This document shows, in pieces, positions 35,787 through 44,575 of a DNA stretch of 64,000 nucleotides (its first letter is position 1; the number at the start of each line of letters is the position of its first letter). The translations under genes and the position numbers were made by a program. Under the pieces are notes generated by a model. It did not search any database. It was not told where the DNA came from and was given only the letters and a program-made list of their open reading frames with translations. Source of the stretch: Aquimarina sp. MMG016 (GTDB taxonomy: Bacteria > Bacteroidota > Bacteroidia > Flavobacteriales > Flavobacteriaceae); contig NZ_JAGJEA010000003.1 of NCBI RefSeq assembly GCF_018100805.1, forward strand, positions 558,001-622,000. Reading direction: 5' to 3'.

Positions 35787-36716
35787 ATGAAGACTTTAAA
35801 ATTACTTTCGGCTTTTATGATAGGTTCCTTGTTGTTAACTTCTTGTGTTGCAGAGGTTATTGTAGAAGATGATATCTTTATAGAAGAACCTGGTATTACT
35901 TTGAATGAATTACTAAATAGTTATGAGATTTGGTATATAGATATAGAACGTACTCAGGGTAATGGCGAAATTCCATTTTTTCAGAAAGCATTTACGGTTT
36001 CTTTTAAGAACGGAGCGTTCTATGCTAATAATAATTTAGTAGGAATCGGTAGTAATGGTGGTGGTTTTGGGCTGGATGTTGGATATTATGATACGTATAA
36101 TATGCAATTGGAAATTGATCACGACATCGATGGGGTTTATAATCTCAGAGTGACACAAGCATCAAGTAATGAGATACGTTTATATGATGGGATTACAAAT
36201 ACTAGTTATTATCTAGTAGGTTATCAAAGAAGTAATTTTGATTATGATAAAGTTTTTTATGATAATATTCATTATTTCTTACAGGAATATGAAACCTGGG
36301 AAAAAACATTCACTAGTGATTTTGGAGCTCTGAATGAGTTTGATAACGAAAACTATTTACAGTTTTTATATTATGGTTCTGGAGATAATTTTAGAAGTTC
36401 TGAAGATGGAAACGGAACTTCAATCGGCAATATATTCTATGATTACGAAGGGTATTATGAGATATCAGATGTGTCAAATAATTTCTATAGGAAAATTTTA
36501 ACACTTGATTACGACTACTTGGGCAATGATTTCTTTGAGTTAACCGTTATCAATGATAGTAAAATAGAATTGTTACATCCTTCGTCAGGTACAGTTTACG
36601 AATTTACAGGTAGAGGATACATTGCTTTCAAGAGTTCTAAAGATGGTAAGCCAACCCAGAACCAGACAAAAAGAATGAAAAAATCAGATTTTATGAAACT
36701 CAAAAAGCAATTATAG
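35787..36716 (+). CDS. Lipoprotein of unknown function
   Basis: 309 residues from ATG 35787; lipobox LLLTSC gives cysteine 20. The mature part has two similar halves (LNELLNSYEIWYIDIERTQG near 36-55; a second WEKTF segment near 170), each followed by beta-rich sequence (AFTVSFKNGAFYANNN; QFLYYGSGDNF), so it may be a duplicated domain. The C-terminus is basic (KRMKKSDFMKLKKQL). Relatives are widespread in flavobacteria without a known role. Confidence 0.75.
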   Translation: MKTLKLLSAFMIGSLLLTSCVAEVIVEDDIFIEEPGITLNELLNSYEIWYIDIERTQGNGEIPFFQKAFTVSFKNGAFYANNNLVGIGSNGGGFGLDVGYYDTYNMQLEIDHDIDGVYNLRVTQASSNEIRLYDGITNTSYYLVGYQRSNFDYDKVFYDNIHYFLQEYETWEKTFTSDFGALNEFDNENYLQFLYYGSGDNFRSSEDGNGTSIGNIFYDYEGYYEISDVSNNFYRKILTLDYDYLGNDFFELTVINDSKIELLHPSSGTVYEFTGRGYIAFKSSKDGKPTQNQTKRMKKSDFMKLKKQL

Positions 36717-36761
36717 ATATAAGCACTAGGCATTAAAATTTTTTGGTTGGTTATTTAGTTG

Positions 36762-36805
36762 GAAATCGCTCTGCAAGAATTATCTTGTCTGGGCGATTTC
36801 TTTTT
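36762..36805 (+). terminator. Rho-independent terminator
   Basis: Stem GAAATCGCTC/GGGCGATTTC (one G-T pair) with a small inner hairpin CAAG/CTTG and a T run of five. Confidence 0.8.
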
Positions 36806-37098
36806 AGTGGAGTAACATTTTTGTAAAAGCGAAAATATGTAACCATACTAATCCTGATGTGTAGTGGGATGTTTTTAATTAAAACGAAGATTTTATATAA
36901 AAAAACACTTTACTGAACTAACTCCTGAGAAACCTTTCATACCAAAAATCTTCCTTATTGATTCCGGATATATTTCCATTATGTTAAGATGCTTTATTAA
37001 AGTCTAATTATTTGATATTAAGAAAGAAAGTTCAAAAAAATAAAAACCGGACTCTAATATTTTTTAACTTTAATACTTTAACAAATCAACTTAAAATT
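36806..37098. other. Gene-free stretch before the small peptide gene
   Basis: About 290 bases of AT-rich sequence with no convincing gene, tRNA or hairpin. It must hold the promoter of the peptide gene at 37099, but no clean TAnnTTTG box is visible; an in-frame reading from 37012 (non-ATG start) has no supporting signal. Confidence 0.5.
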
Positions 37099-37311
37099 AT
37101 GCTTAAGAAAATTTTAAACATCGACAGTACAAAAGAACTAAGTAAAAATCAGCAAAAATCTATTCAAGGAGGAGGATTCCCCTTTTTTGAGGATTGTTGT
37201 TCTTGTGTTTTTACACCTGCAGGTAGCACTTTTCCTATTTTTATTACACAACCGTGCTCTATTCCATGTCCAACAGACGGAAGCTTAGAATATGAGGATA
37301 CTGGTTGCTAA
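37099..37311 (+). CDS. Double-glycine leader, cysteine-rich peptide (bacteriocin/RiPP-like precursor)
   Basis: 70 residues from ATG 37099. The N-terminal half is a leader of the form LKKILNIDSTKELSKNQQKS followed by IQGGG, as in Bacteroidetes class II bacteriocin-like or natural-product precursors cut after the double glycine by a C39-peptidase ABC exporter. The core of about 44 residues has six cysteines (DCCSC, QPC, IPC and a terminal GC), is acidic at its end, and has no charge typical of classic bacteriocins. No peptidase, exporter, modification enzyme or immunity gene is nearby, so it is an orphan. A strong terminator follows. Confidence 0.75.
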   Translation: MLKKILNIDSTKELSKNQQKSIQGGGFPFFEDCCSCVFTPAGSTFPIFITQPCSIPCPTDGSLEYEDTGC

Positions 37312-37317
37312 GATTTA

Positions 37318-37349
37318 AAAAAAGCGGATTTCGGTCCGCTTTTCTTTTT
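37318..37349 (+). terminator. Rho-independent terminator of the peptide gene
   Basis: Perfect 9-pair stem AAAAGCGGA/TCCGCTTTT with a 6-base loop and T-rich tail, 8 bases after the stop. Confidence 0.9.
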
Positions 37350-37445
37350 CTAACTTTTTATTTCTTCAACAGTTTAGAATTGATTCAATTTTAAGGAACA
37401 TTTCTTTTCCAATTACGTAATTTTATAATTCTAAAATTAGATCAT

Positions 37446-37985
37446 ATGTCCATCCAAAAACCATTTAATCTTAATCAATGGATTGAAGAGAATAGAGATA
37501 CCTTAAAACCTCCTGTAGGTAATAAAAATTTATATAAGGATGCAGGAGATTACATAGTAATGATTGTAGCCGGTCCAAATGCCAGAAAAGATTATCATTA
37601 TAATGAAACCGAAGAACTTTTTTATCAGTTAGAAGGTGAAATCGAAGTGCATATCCAGGAAGACGGTGAAAAGAAAACAATGAAACTAGGCCCTGGGGAT
37701 ATGTATCTACATCCGGCCAAAGTACCACATTCTCCAGTTAGACATGAAGGTTCTATTGGGCTAGTTATAGAAAGAAAACGTGTAGATATGGAAGCCGAAG
37801 ATGGATTGTTATGGTTTTGTGATAACTGTAATAATAAATTGCACGAAGTATATTTTAAACTAAATGATATTGAAAAAGATTTTCTAAAACACTTTAAAGA
37901 TTTTTATGGAAGCAAAGAGCATAGAACTTGCAATAATTGTGGGACCATAATGGCTACAGATAAGCGTTTCGTTTCTGAAGAATAA
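37446..37985 (+). CDS. 3-hydroxyanthranilate 3,4-dioxygenase
   Basis: 179 residues, the length of the bacterial enzyme. The cupin iron ligands are in YHYNETEELFYQLEG (His and Glu) and HPAKVPHSP (His). The C-terminal part carries two CxxC pairs (CDNCN and CNNCG), the rubredoxin-like iron site of bacterial enzymes. It opens 3-hydroxyanthranilate to 2-amino-3-carboxymuconate semialdehyde, on the path from tryptophan to quinolinate or to full degradation. The other kynurenine genes are not in the window; an aldehyde dehydrogenase gene follows, but see its entry. Confidence 0.93.
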   Translation: MSIQKPFNLNQWIEENRDTLKPPVGNKNLYKDAGDYIVMIVAGPNARKDYHYNETEELFYQLEGEIEVHIQEDGEKKTMKLGPGDMYLHPAKVPHSPVRHEGSIGLVIERKRVDMEAEDGLLWFCDNCNNKLHEVYFKLNDIEKDFLKHFKDFYGSKEHRTCNNCGTIMATDKRFVSEE

Positions 37986-38067
37986 CGTATCTAAATTATC
38001 AAAATGATTATTTTTTAATGTTTTTATTGAAAATTTACTCAAAACAAATATTAAAATCAATCAAAAT

Positions 38068-38097
38068 TTGATGTATTCTCAAAACAAAGTATCTTTA
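38068..38097 (+). promoter_or_regulatory. ALDH promoter TTG-N19-TATCTTTA
   Basis: TTG at 38068-38070 and TATCTTTA at 38090-38097, 24 bases before the ATG at 38122. The gene therefore has its own promoter, separate from the dioxygenase gene. Confidence 0.7.
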
Positions 38098-38121
38098 CCT
38101 TTTTTAAAAGCAACATAAATC

Positions 38122-39675
38122 ATGGCAACAGCAATATTAGATTTTGGTATTCAGGAAGCACTTCAGCAGCTAGGTCTTTCTGATCATAATAAAGGAACTT
38201 CTACAGGTTCTAACTGGTTCTCATCCGAGGAAACCATTTCATCATACTCACCAGTAGATGGAGAATTGATTGGTAAAGTAGAAACTACTTCTGCAGCAGA
38301 TTATGAAAAAGTAATACAAACTGCTACTGAAGCTTTCAAAAGCTGGAGAGTAATGCCTGCTCCACAACGCGGAGAAATTGTTAGGCAGTTTGGAGAAGAG
38401 CTTAGAAAATTAAAGGAACCTCTGGGGAAATTGGTTTCCTATGAAATGGGTAAATCTTATCAAGAAGGCCTTGGCGAAGTTCAGGAAATGATTGATATCT
38501 GTGATTTTGCAGTAGGATTATCAAGACAATTACATGGGCTAACTATGCATTCAGAGCGTCCAGGTCACAGAATGTATGAACAATATCACCCACTTGGAAT
38601 CGTAGGAATCATTTCTGCGTTTAATTTTCCTGTGGCAGTTTGGGCTTGGAATACAGCTTTAGCTTGGATTTGTGGAGATGTTTGCGTTTGGAAACCAAGT
38701 GAGAAAACCCCACTTTGTGGAGTTGCTTGCCAAAATATTATAGCTAGAGTTTTAAAAGAAAACAATTTGCCAGAAGGAATTTCTTGCTTGATTAACGGAG
38801 ATTACAAAGTAGGAGAGATGATGACTACAGATAAACGAGTTCCATTAATTTCTGCAACAGGTTCTACTAGAATGGGTAAAATTGTAGCCGCTACAGTAGG
38901 ACAACGTCTTGGTAAATCATTATTAGAACTTGGTGGAAATAATGCTATTATTGTTACTCCAGATGCAGATATAAAAATGACTGTGATAGGTGCAGTTTTT
39001 GGAGCAGTAGGAACTGCCGGACAGAGATGTACTTCAACCCGAAGATTGATTATTCATGAATCAATTTATGATAAAGTAAAAAATGCAGTTGTTGATGCTT
39101 ATGGACAACTAAGAATTGGTAACCCATTGGATCAAAATAATCACGTAGGTCCATTAATTGACAAAGATGCAGTAAAAGGATATCAAAATGCTTTGGAAAA
39201 AGTAGTTGAAGAAGGAGGAAACATTGTAGTTGAAGGAGGAGTACTTTCTGGAGATGGATATGAAAGTGGTTGTTATGTAAAACCAGCAATTGCTGAGGCT
39301 GATAATTCATTTGAAATTGTGCAACACGAAACCTTTGCACCAGTATTATATCTTCTAAAATATAGTGGCGATGTAGAAAATGCGATAGATGTTCAGAATG
39401 GAGTAGCACAAGGATTATCATCTGCAATTATGACCAATAACCTTCGTGAAGCTGAGCGTTTCTTATCACATGCGGGTTCTGATTGTGGTATAGCCAATGT
39501 AAATATTGGGACATCTGGAGCTGAGATCGGAGGAGCATTTGGAGGAGAGAAAGAAACAGGAGGAGGGCGTGAGTCAGGATCTGATGCCTGGAAAGTATAT
39601 ATGCGTCGTCAAACCAATACTATAAATTACACTACAGAGTTGCCATTAGCTCAGGGTATTAAGTTTGATTTATAG
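38122..39675 (+). CDS. Aldehyde dehydrogenase, ALDH7 (aminoadipate semialdehyde) type
   Basis: 517 residues. Catalytic cysteine in GTAGQRCTSTRRL and general-base glutamate in LELGGNN are present, and the NAD site segment is SATGSTRMG. The N-terminus (GSNWFSSEETISSYSPVDGE) and the region IVGIISAFNFPVAVWAWN match antiquitin, ALDH7, which oxidises alpha-aminoadipate semialdehyde in lysine breakdown. Its place after a 3-hydroxyanthranilate dioxygenase might instead suggest a muconate semialdehyde role, but those enzymes belong to another branch, so I favour the ALDH7 reading. Confidence 0.9.
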   Translation: MATAILDFGIQEALQQLGLSDHNKGTSTGSNWFSSEETISSYSPVDGELIGKVETTSAADYEKVIQTATEAFKSWRVMPAPQRGEIVRQFGEELRKLKEPLGKLVSYEMGKSYQEGLGEVQEMIDICDFAVGLSRQLHGLTMHSERPGHRMYEQYHPLGIVGIISAFNFPVAVWAWNTALAWICGDVCVWKPSEKTPLCGVACQNIIARVLKENNLPEGISCLINGDYKVGEMMTTDKRVPLISATGSTRMGKIVAATVGQRLGKSLLELGGNNAIIVTPDADIKMTVIGAVFGAVGTAGQRCTSTRRLIIHESIYDKVKNAVVDAYGQLRIGNPLDQNNHVGPLIDKDAVKGYQNALEKVVEEGGNIVVEGGVLSGDGYESGCYVKPAIAEADNSFEIVQHETFAPVLYLLKYSGDVENAIDVQNGVAQGLSSAIMTNNLREAERFLSHAGSDCGIANVNIGTSGAEIGGAFGGEKETGGGRESGSDAWKVYMRRQTNTINYTTELPLAQGIKFDL

Positions 39676-39694
39676 TATATTAAAGAAAATAAAC

Positions 39695-39727
39695 AAAAGC
39701 ATCTTGATGATTCAGGATGCTTTTTTT
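39695..39727 (+). terminator. Rho-independent terminator after ALDH gene
   Basis: 13-pair stem (AAAAGCATC followed by TTGA, one G-T pair) with a small loop and a run of seven T. Confidence 0.9.
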
Positions 39728-39821
39728 GTTGAGTAACTTCTAGTATGTAACTTTCAAAAAGTAACAAACGCAACCTTAAATCGTTATATTCATCTATATA
39801 ATGATTAGAAAATATGAAACG

Positions 39822-40193
39822 ATGAAAAAATTAGCTTTGATCTTACTAGTGGTTTTTATAGGATGTAGTATTGATGAGGAGACAGCAGATCCCATTTTAT
39901 GTACCGATGACTTAAGGCCGGGACTAGAAATTACTGTAAGAGATAATACTACCGATGCAATTTTGGTCGAAGGGGTAACAATAGTTGCTACCGATGGAGA
40001 CTATTCTGAAACATTACAAAACACTGCTAATTCTGATACTTTTGTTGGCGCTATTGAACGAAGAGGAACATATTTCATAACAATTACCAAAGAAGGATAT
40101 CAGGCTTTTTCATCTACTGTTCCCATTATTGTAGATGCTGATCTTTGTCATGTGATACTGGAAAGCAGAACATTTTTACTTCAATCCAATTAA
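39822..40193 (+). CDS. Lipoprotein with carboxypeptidase-regulatory-like domain
   Basis: 123 residues from ATG 39822; lipobox VFIGC gives cysteine 15. The mature part is one beta-sandwich of the carboxypeptidase regulatory-like type (LEITVRDNTTDAILVEGVTI; GTYFITITKEGYQAFSS). It is probably a surface or periplasmic lipoprotein of unknown role, transcribed alone between two terminated units. Confidence 0.78.
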   Translation: MKKLALILLVVFIGCSIDEETADPILCTDDLRPGLEITVRDNTTDAILVEGVTIVATDGDYSETLQNTANSDTFVGAIERRGTYFITITKEGYQAFSSTVPIIVDADLCHVILESRTFLLQSN

Positions 40194-40217
40194 AAATATA
40201 TTATAATATTTTAACAA

Positions 40218-40245
40218 TTGTTTTCCTTTCAATTAGTTAGTTTTG
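40218..40245 (+). promoter_or_regulatory. Promoter TTG-N17-TAGTTTTG of the type IX cargo gene
   Basis: TTG at 40218-40220 and TAGTTTTG at 40238-40245 with 17 bases between: a full consensus match, 24 bases before the ATG at 40270. The TTG inside the -7 box (40243) is a false start. Confidence 0.85.
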
Positions 40246-40269
40246 GGGATCACACAAATTAACTCTAAA

Positions 40270-43200
40270 ATGAAAACAGGATTACACTTTCCCAAACACT
40301 TGGTTTGGGGGATAGTCATGTTGGGGACTATCACAATGAACTACGCCCAACAATCCGGCGTTAAGTCAAAGGTAAAATCACAAAAACTAAAAAATCAACA
40401 AGTTTTTAGTAGTGAAGAAGGTGCGTTAGATTACCGAAGTATCCAGCTTAAACGAGAGAGCGCTATTGAAAGAGCTAACTGGGAAGCCGAAAGATTAGAA
40501 GATCCTTCAACCGGTAAAGTTCCTATGGGAATAAGAGCCGCAGAAATTAAATTTTCTAGCAAAATTGCAGTTGGAGACGATTCTCAAAAATCACTTCAAA
40601 AAGTAGCAAAATCTGCTAAAAGAGCTCGTTTTTCTAATTGGAAGAATAGGGGCCCAGGCAATGTAGGGGGAAGAACTAGAGCAATAGCTGTAGATCGAAA
40701 CAATGAAAATGTAATTCTAGCAGGAGGTGTTTCTGGAGGTCTTTGGAGATCTGAAAATGGAGGGAGTACCTGGAGAAAAGTAACAAGATCGTTTCAAAAT
40801 CCAAGTGTAACGGCTATAGTTCAAGATCCACGACCGGGTAGAAGTTTTACTTGGTATTACAGTTCGGGAGAACGTATTGGAAGTGGTATAAGTGCAGGAG
40901 GTGCTTTCTTTCAGGGGAACGGAATTTTTAAATCGCAAGACGGAGGTCGTACCTGGGAACAGGTAAGAGCTACTCTTAATCAGAATATAGGCGCGTTTGA
41001 ATCGCCATTTGACCTTATTAATGATTTGGTAATTAACCCTACAAATGGAGATTTATTTGTAGCTACATTTAACGGGATTTTCAGATCACAAGATGGTGGA
41101 AATTCTTTTGAAGAAGTGTTAGAAACAGGATTTGATAGTTTTGCAGAAATGAGCATTACTTCTACCGGTATACTTTATGCTTCGACATCGTCTAATGGCG
41201 CACCTAATACAGGTTTTTTAACATCAAATGACAATGGAGAAACCTGGACAAATATCACGCCTCCAAACTTTATTCCTGCTTATGGACGAAGTAAAATAGG
41301 AGTGGATCATTCAAATGAAGATGTAGTGTATTTCTTTACACAAGATAGAAACCCAGCAAATCAAGCAGTATTATTTAGATATGATGCTTCTGCTGCTACC
41401 CCAGAAGAAACTTGGGTAGATCTTACGGCAAACTTACCGTTTTTCATACCTATTAATTTTGGTATTGGTAATTTAAATCTTCAAGGAGGTTATAATATGG
41501 TATGCCAAGTGCACCCTACAAATTCAAATATCGTTTTTATAGGAGGTACATGTCTATATAGATCGAATACTGGATTTACTACTCCAGCTGGAGCTGAAAC
41601 TTGGATCGGAGGAAATGGTCCTGGTGAATTGGATGTTCTGCTAAATACTATAGGTAGAGGAGCTTCTTATACCAATCAACATGCGGATCAACATGCGTTA
41701 GTGTTTTTCCCGTCTAATCCTAATAAAGCAATTGCGGGACATGATGGAGGACTGTCATTAACCGAAGATATCACTGTAGTAAATGATGACGCAGAGCAAG
41801 TAACATGGACATCATTAAACAATGATTATGTAACCACACACCCTTATCACGTAGCTTTCGATCCACAAAGTGAGAATGAAGATCTTTTAGCAGGATTTCA
41901 AGATAATGGTACTTGGTTCACAAATTCTTCTAATCCATCAGATCCGTGGACAGAACAATTAGGTGCTGATGGTGGTTATAATGCTATTGCAGATAATGGC
42001 AGTACACGTTATACTTCTATTCAAAATGGATTAATACGTCGTCTTAACTTTGACGAAGAAGGAAATAGAGTTTCTTTTACTACCGTGCATCCTGCAGGTG
42101 CAAATGGATTTGCATTTATTAATCCATTTATACTAGATCCTATCAATGATAACGTAATGTATCTTCCGGCAGGAAATACTATCTGGAGAAATAACAATCT
42201 AGACGATATACCATTATCTTCCTTAGCTCCTACTCCTGTAAACTGGGTAAATCTTGAAACTTCAACAGTACCTGCAGGCAGAATTACCGCCTTAGATTTA
42301 TCTAAATTTCCAGTAGCAAACCGATTGTATTATGGTACTAGTGCTGGACAGGTACTCAGAATGGATAATGCAAATGTAGATGGACAACAAGCTGTTGATA
42401 TTAGCACTGGAAAAGGATTACCTGCTGGATTTGTAAACGATATTAATGTGGACCCCTCTAATTCAGATCGCGTTATTCTTACCTTTTCAAACTATGGTAT
42501 TCCTAGTGTGTTCATTACAGAAGATGGAGGAGAAACTTGGACGAACATAAGTGGTAACCTTGAAGAGAATGCCGATGGATCTGGAAATGGTCCTTCAGTA
42601 CGCAGTACTGCTTTTTTTGGTAGTAGTCGAGGGTTTTTTGGTGCTAGATCACAAAGAATATTTGCTGCAACTAGTACGGGGTTATTCTATACCAATAGAT
42701 TGAATGGACAAAATACAGTTTGGAGAAAAGAAAATGTAAGAATTGGAAATGCTGTTACTGATGAGGTAGTAACCAGAAAAGATGGATTTATTGCTATTGC
42801 TTCAGGTGGTAGAGGAATGTTTAGTGCTCGTTTCCCAATATTTAATGAATTACCAGAATCTACTTTAAGTGTAGCTTTTTCATTAGATGATTTTGGAGTA
42901 GATGAAAATAGTGAAGACACAGAAATAGATATTACAGGTTTATTTGTTCAATCTGAAGGATTACCAATAAATGTTGAAGTTACCAATACAAATCCAGAAT
43001 TGGTTACAGCAACCTTGGTAGGAAATACCTTAAGGTTATCGTATACTTCGAATTCTCTTGGATCAGCATCTATAGGTTTGGTTGCAACTTCTGGAGAAGA
43101 GCAAGTTTCTGAAGGATTTACCGTTAGAGTATCTGAACCTTCTATCTATGAACAAGTTAATCCTGTAATTCAAAGTTTAACATCTCAAAATTTTGTAGAT

Positions 43201-43974
43201 TTTAATGCTTTAACACAATCCGCAGATGATTTTGTAATACCAGAAGGAAATACATGGGATATTAATAGAGTATTAGCTTTTGGATTATCTCAGGGAGCTC
43301 CACAGTTTAATAGTGTTACGGTAATAATCTATAATGACAATAACGGAGTTCCAGGAGAGGAAGTATACAATAGTGGAGAATTTGCTCCAACATCAGAACC
43401 CAATAATGCCAATTTAAATTTAACCCTTCCAGAAGTGGTTACTTTAGAAAGTGGTAATTACTGGATCTCTGTGTATGTAAACTTGGCGTTTAATCCAGGT
43501 GGTAATCGCTGGTTCTGGGCATCTCAAGCTAATTCAGTAGGAAACGAAACTCAATTTATTGATTTCACTAATATTTTTGGAGCGGGTGCAACCGATTGGT
43601 CTACAGGATCATTAGTATTTGGATTACCTGCTATCGATCAAAGATTCCAAATTTTTGGAGACGTTTCAGGTTCAGATGCTGGGGTAGAAGTAGGAGAAAC
43701 AGAATTGGCAACTATAGAAGCGTTTAAAAGTGCGGCAGTTTATCCTAATCCATCCAGAGGTCAATTTATATTCAATTTTGGAGATAAATTCTCGAAATCT
43801 GGAGGGAAATCAACCGTTGAGATTTTTAATGCTGTTGGAAGATTAGTAGAAGTTAAGAAGGATATTAACCTTGCTAATAGCTTTGTTTGGGATGCTTCAA
43901 ATTATGCCACAGGATTTTATTTTGCAAAATTCTCAGGAGCAATGACAGGTGTTTTTAAATTAGCTAAAAATTAA
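40270..43974 (+). CDS. Type IX-secreted protein with sortilin/BNR beta-propeller
   Basis: 1234 residues from ATG 40270. Signal peptide (about 1-27), a lysine-rich linker, then two beta-propellers with Asp-boxes: SENGGSTW (about 160), SQDGGRTW (about 222), SQDGGNSF (about 273), SNDNGETW (about 318) and TEDGGETW (about 750), as in VPS10/sortilin and BNR sialidase-like folds. A beta-sandwich region follows (about 870-1130). The C-terminus (VYPNPSRGQFIFNF, then FNAVGRLVEV, then FYFAKFSGAMTGVFKL) is a type A type IX sorting signal. It is probably exported and fixed to the surface by the system that includes SprE. The ligand or activity is unknown; I see no catalytic sialidase arginine triad to support enzyme activity. 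Confidence 0.92.
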   Translation: MKTGLHFPKHLVWGIVMLGTITMNYAQQSGVKSKVKSQKLKNQQVFSSEEGALDYRSIQLKRESAIERANWEAERLEDPSTGKVPMGIRAAEIKFSSKIAVGDDSQKSLQKVAKSAKRARFSNWKNRGPGNVGGRTRAIAVDRNNENVILAGGVSGGLWRSENGGSTWRKVTRSFQNPSVTAIVQDPRPGRSFTWYYSSGERIGSGISAGGAFFQGNGIFKSQDGGRTWEQVRATLNQNIGAFESPFDLINDLVINPTNGDLFVATFNGIFRSQDGGNSFEEVLETGFDSFAEMSITSTGILYASTSSNGAPNTGFLTSNDNGETWTNITPPNFIPAYGRSKIGVDHSNEDVVYFFTQDRNPANQAVLFRYDASAATPEETWVDLTANLPFFIPINFGIGNLNLQGGYNMVCQVHPTNSNIVFIGGTCLYRSNTGFTTPAGAETWIGGNGPGELDVLLNTIGRGASYTNQHADQHALVFFPSNPNKAIAGHDGGLSLTEDITVVNDDAEQVTWTSLNNDYVTTHPYHVAFDPQSENEDLLAGFQDNGTWFTNSSNPSDPWTEQLGADGGYNAIADNGSTRYTSIQNGLIRRLNFDEEGNRVSFTTVHPAGANGFAFINPFILDPINDNVMYLPAGNTIWRNNNLDDIPLSSLAPTPVNWVNLETSTVPAGRITALDLSKFPVANRLYYGTSAGQVLRMDNANVDGQQAVDISTGKGLPAGFVNDINVDPSNSDRVILTFSNYGIPSVFITEDGGETWTNISGNLEENADGSGNGPSVRSTAFFGSSRGFFGARSQRIFAATSTGLFYTNRLNGQNTVWRKENVRIGNAVTDEVVTRKDGFIAIASGGRGMFSARFPIFNELPESTLSVAFSLDDFGVDENSEDTEIDITGLFVQSEGLPINVEVTNTNPELVTATLVGNTLRLSYTSNSLGSASIGLVATSGEEQVSEGFTVRVSEPSIYEQVNPVIQSLTSQNFVDFNALTQSADDFVIPEGNTWDINRVLAFGLSQGAPQFNSVTVIIYNDNNGVPGEEVYNSGEFAPTSEPNNANLNLTLPEVVTLESGNYWISVYVNLAFNPGGNRWFWASQANSVGNETQFIDFTNIFGAGATDWSTGSLVFGLPAIDQRFQIFGDVSGSDAGVEVGETELATIEAFKSAAVYPNPSRGQFIFNFGDKFSKSGGKSTVEIFNAVGRLVEVKKDINLANSFVWDASNYATGFYFAKFSGAMTGVFKLAKN

Positions 43975-43992
43975 TAATAAGTTTTATTATAT

Positions 43993-44026
43993 AAAAAAGG
44001 GAGTTGAATGTTCAACTCCCTTTTTT
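43993..44026 (+). terminator. Rho-independent terminator of the cargo gene
   Basis: Perfect stem AAAAAAGGGAGTTGAA/TTCAACTCCCTTTTTT with a 2-base centre, giving a strong hairpin and T run. Confidence 0.92.
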
Positions 44027-44041
44027 TGTTATTTTTATACT

Positions 44042-44566
44042 ATGAATAAGTTATTTTACCTTATAATAATAGCGGTGATTATTTCCTGTAAATCCAATAC
44101 CGTTGCACAAGAAAAATCCCTGAAAGAAAAAAAAGCCAATATCGAAAATATTGATGAAGTAAAGCCGAAGACAGATATTAATAAAAGTGATAATTCTATG
44201 AATGATAAAATGATCATTTCAGGCGGTTTACCACAAAATGATTTAATAGAACCTGGTGCAATACACCTTAGAGGATCTGTAATAGCATTCTATAAGAATA
44301 CGACTATTTGCAATAGACCCTATAAAGCTGCTTTAAAAATTAGTATTGAAAGGATTCTTAAATCCGGTCCCGGGATTGTAAACGTGTTATCACAAAATCA
44401 AGAGATTACCTTAGGGTTTGTTAATGGTGTTTATACCAAGGAACTTAATGCCTTGCAAAACAAAATGATGAAAGGTAAAATTCTGTCGGTCATGGTAAAA
44501 GAAGGACTTTGCCCAAATCTTGGTAACGATACGGTATACGAGATCGTTCGTTTTGAAGAAAAATAA
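44042..44566 (+). CDS. Lipoprotein of unknown function
   Basis: 174 residues; lipobox VIISC gives cysteine 16. After a charged linker (about 20-60) comes a folded domain with two cysteines (TTICNRPYK and EGLCPNLG) that may pair, and LRGSVIAFYKNT at its start; no family recognised. A TATTTTTA box ends four bases before the ATG, too close for a normal leader, so the promoter is unclear. The gene is convergent with the zinc-ribbon gene, 9 bases apart. Confidence 0.72.
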   Translation: MNKLFYLIIIAVIISCKSNTVAQEKSLKEKKANIENIDEVKPKTDINKSDNSMNDKMIISGGLPQNDLIEPGAIHLRGSVIAFYKNTTICNRPYKAALKISIERILKSGPGIVNVLSQNQEITLGFVNGVYTKELNALQNKMMKGKILSVMVKEGLCPNLGNDTVYEIVRFEEK

Positions 44567-44575
44567 AACAGTATG

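Noticed and set aside
39050-39427. Minus-strand frame of 125 codons opposite the ALDH gene
   Set aside because: It lies wholly inside a well conserved gene and has a codon pattern mirrored from it (runs of H, L and Q).
40243-40269. TTG start of the type IX cargo protein
   Set aside because: It is inside a full-consensus promoter; the ATG at 40270 starts the signal peptide.
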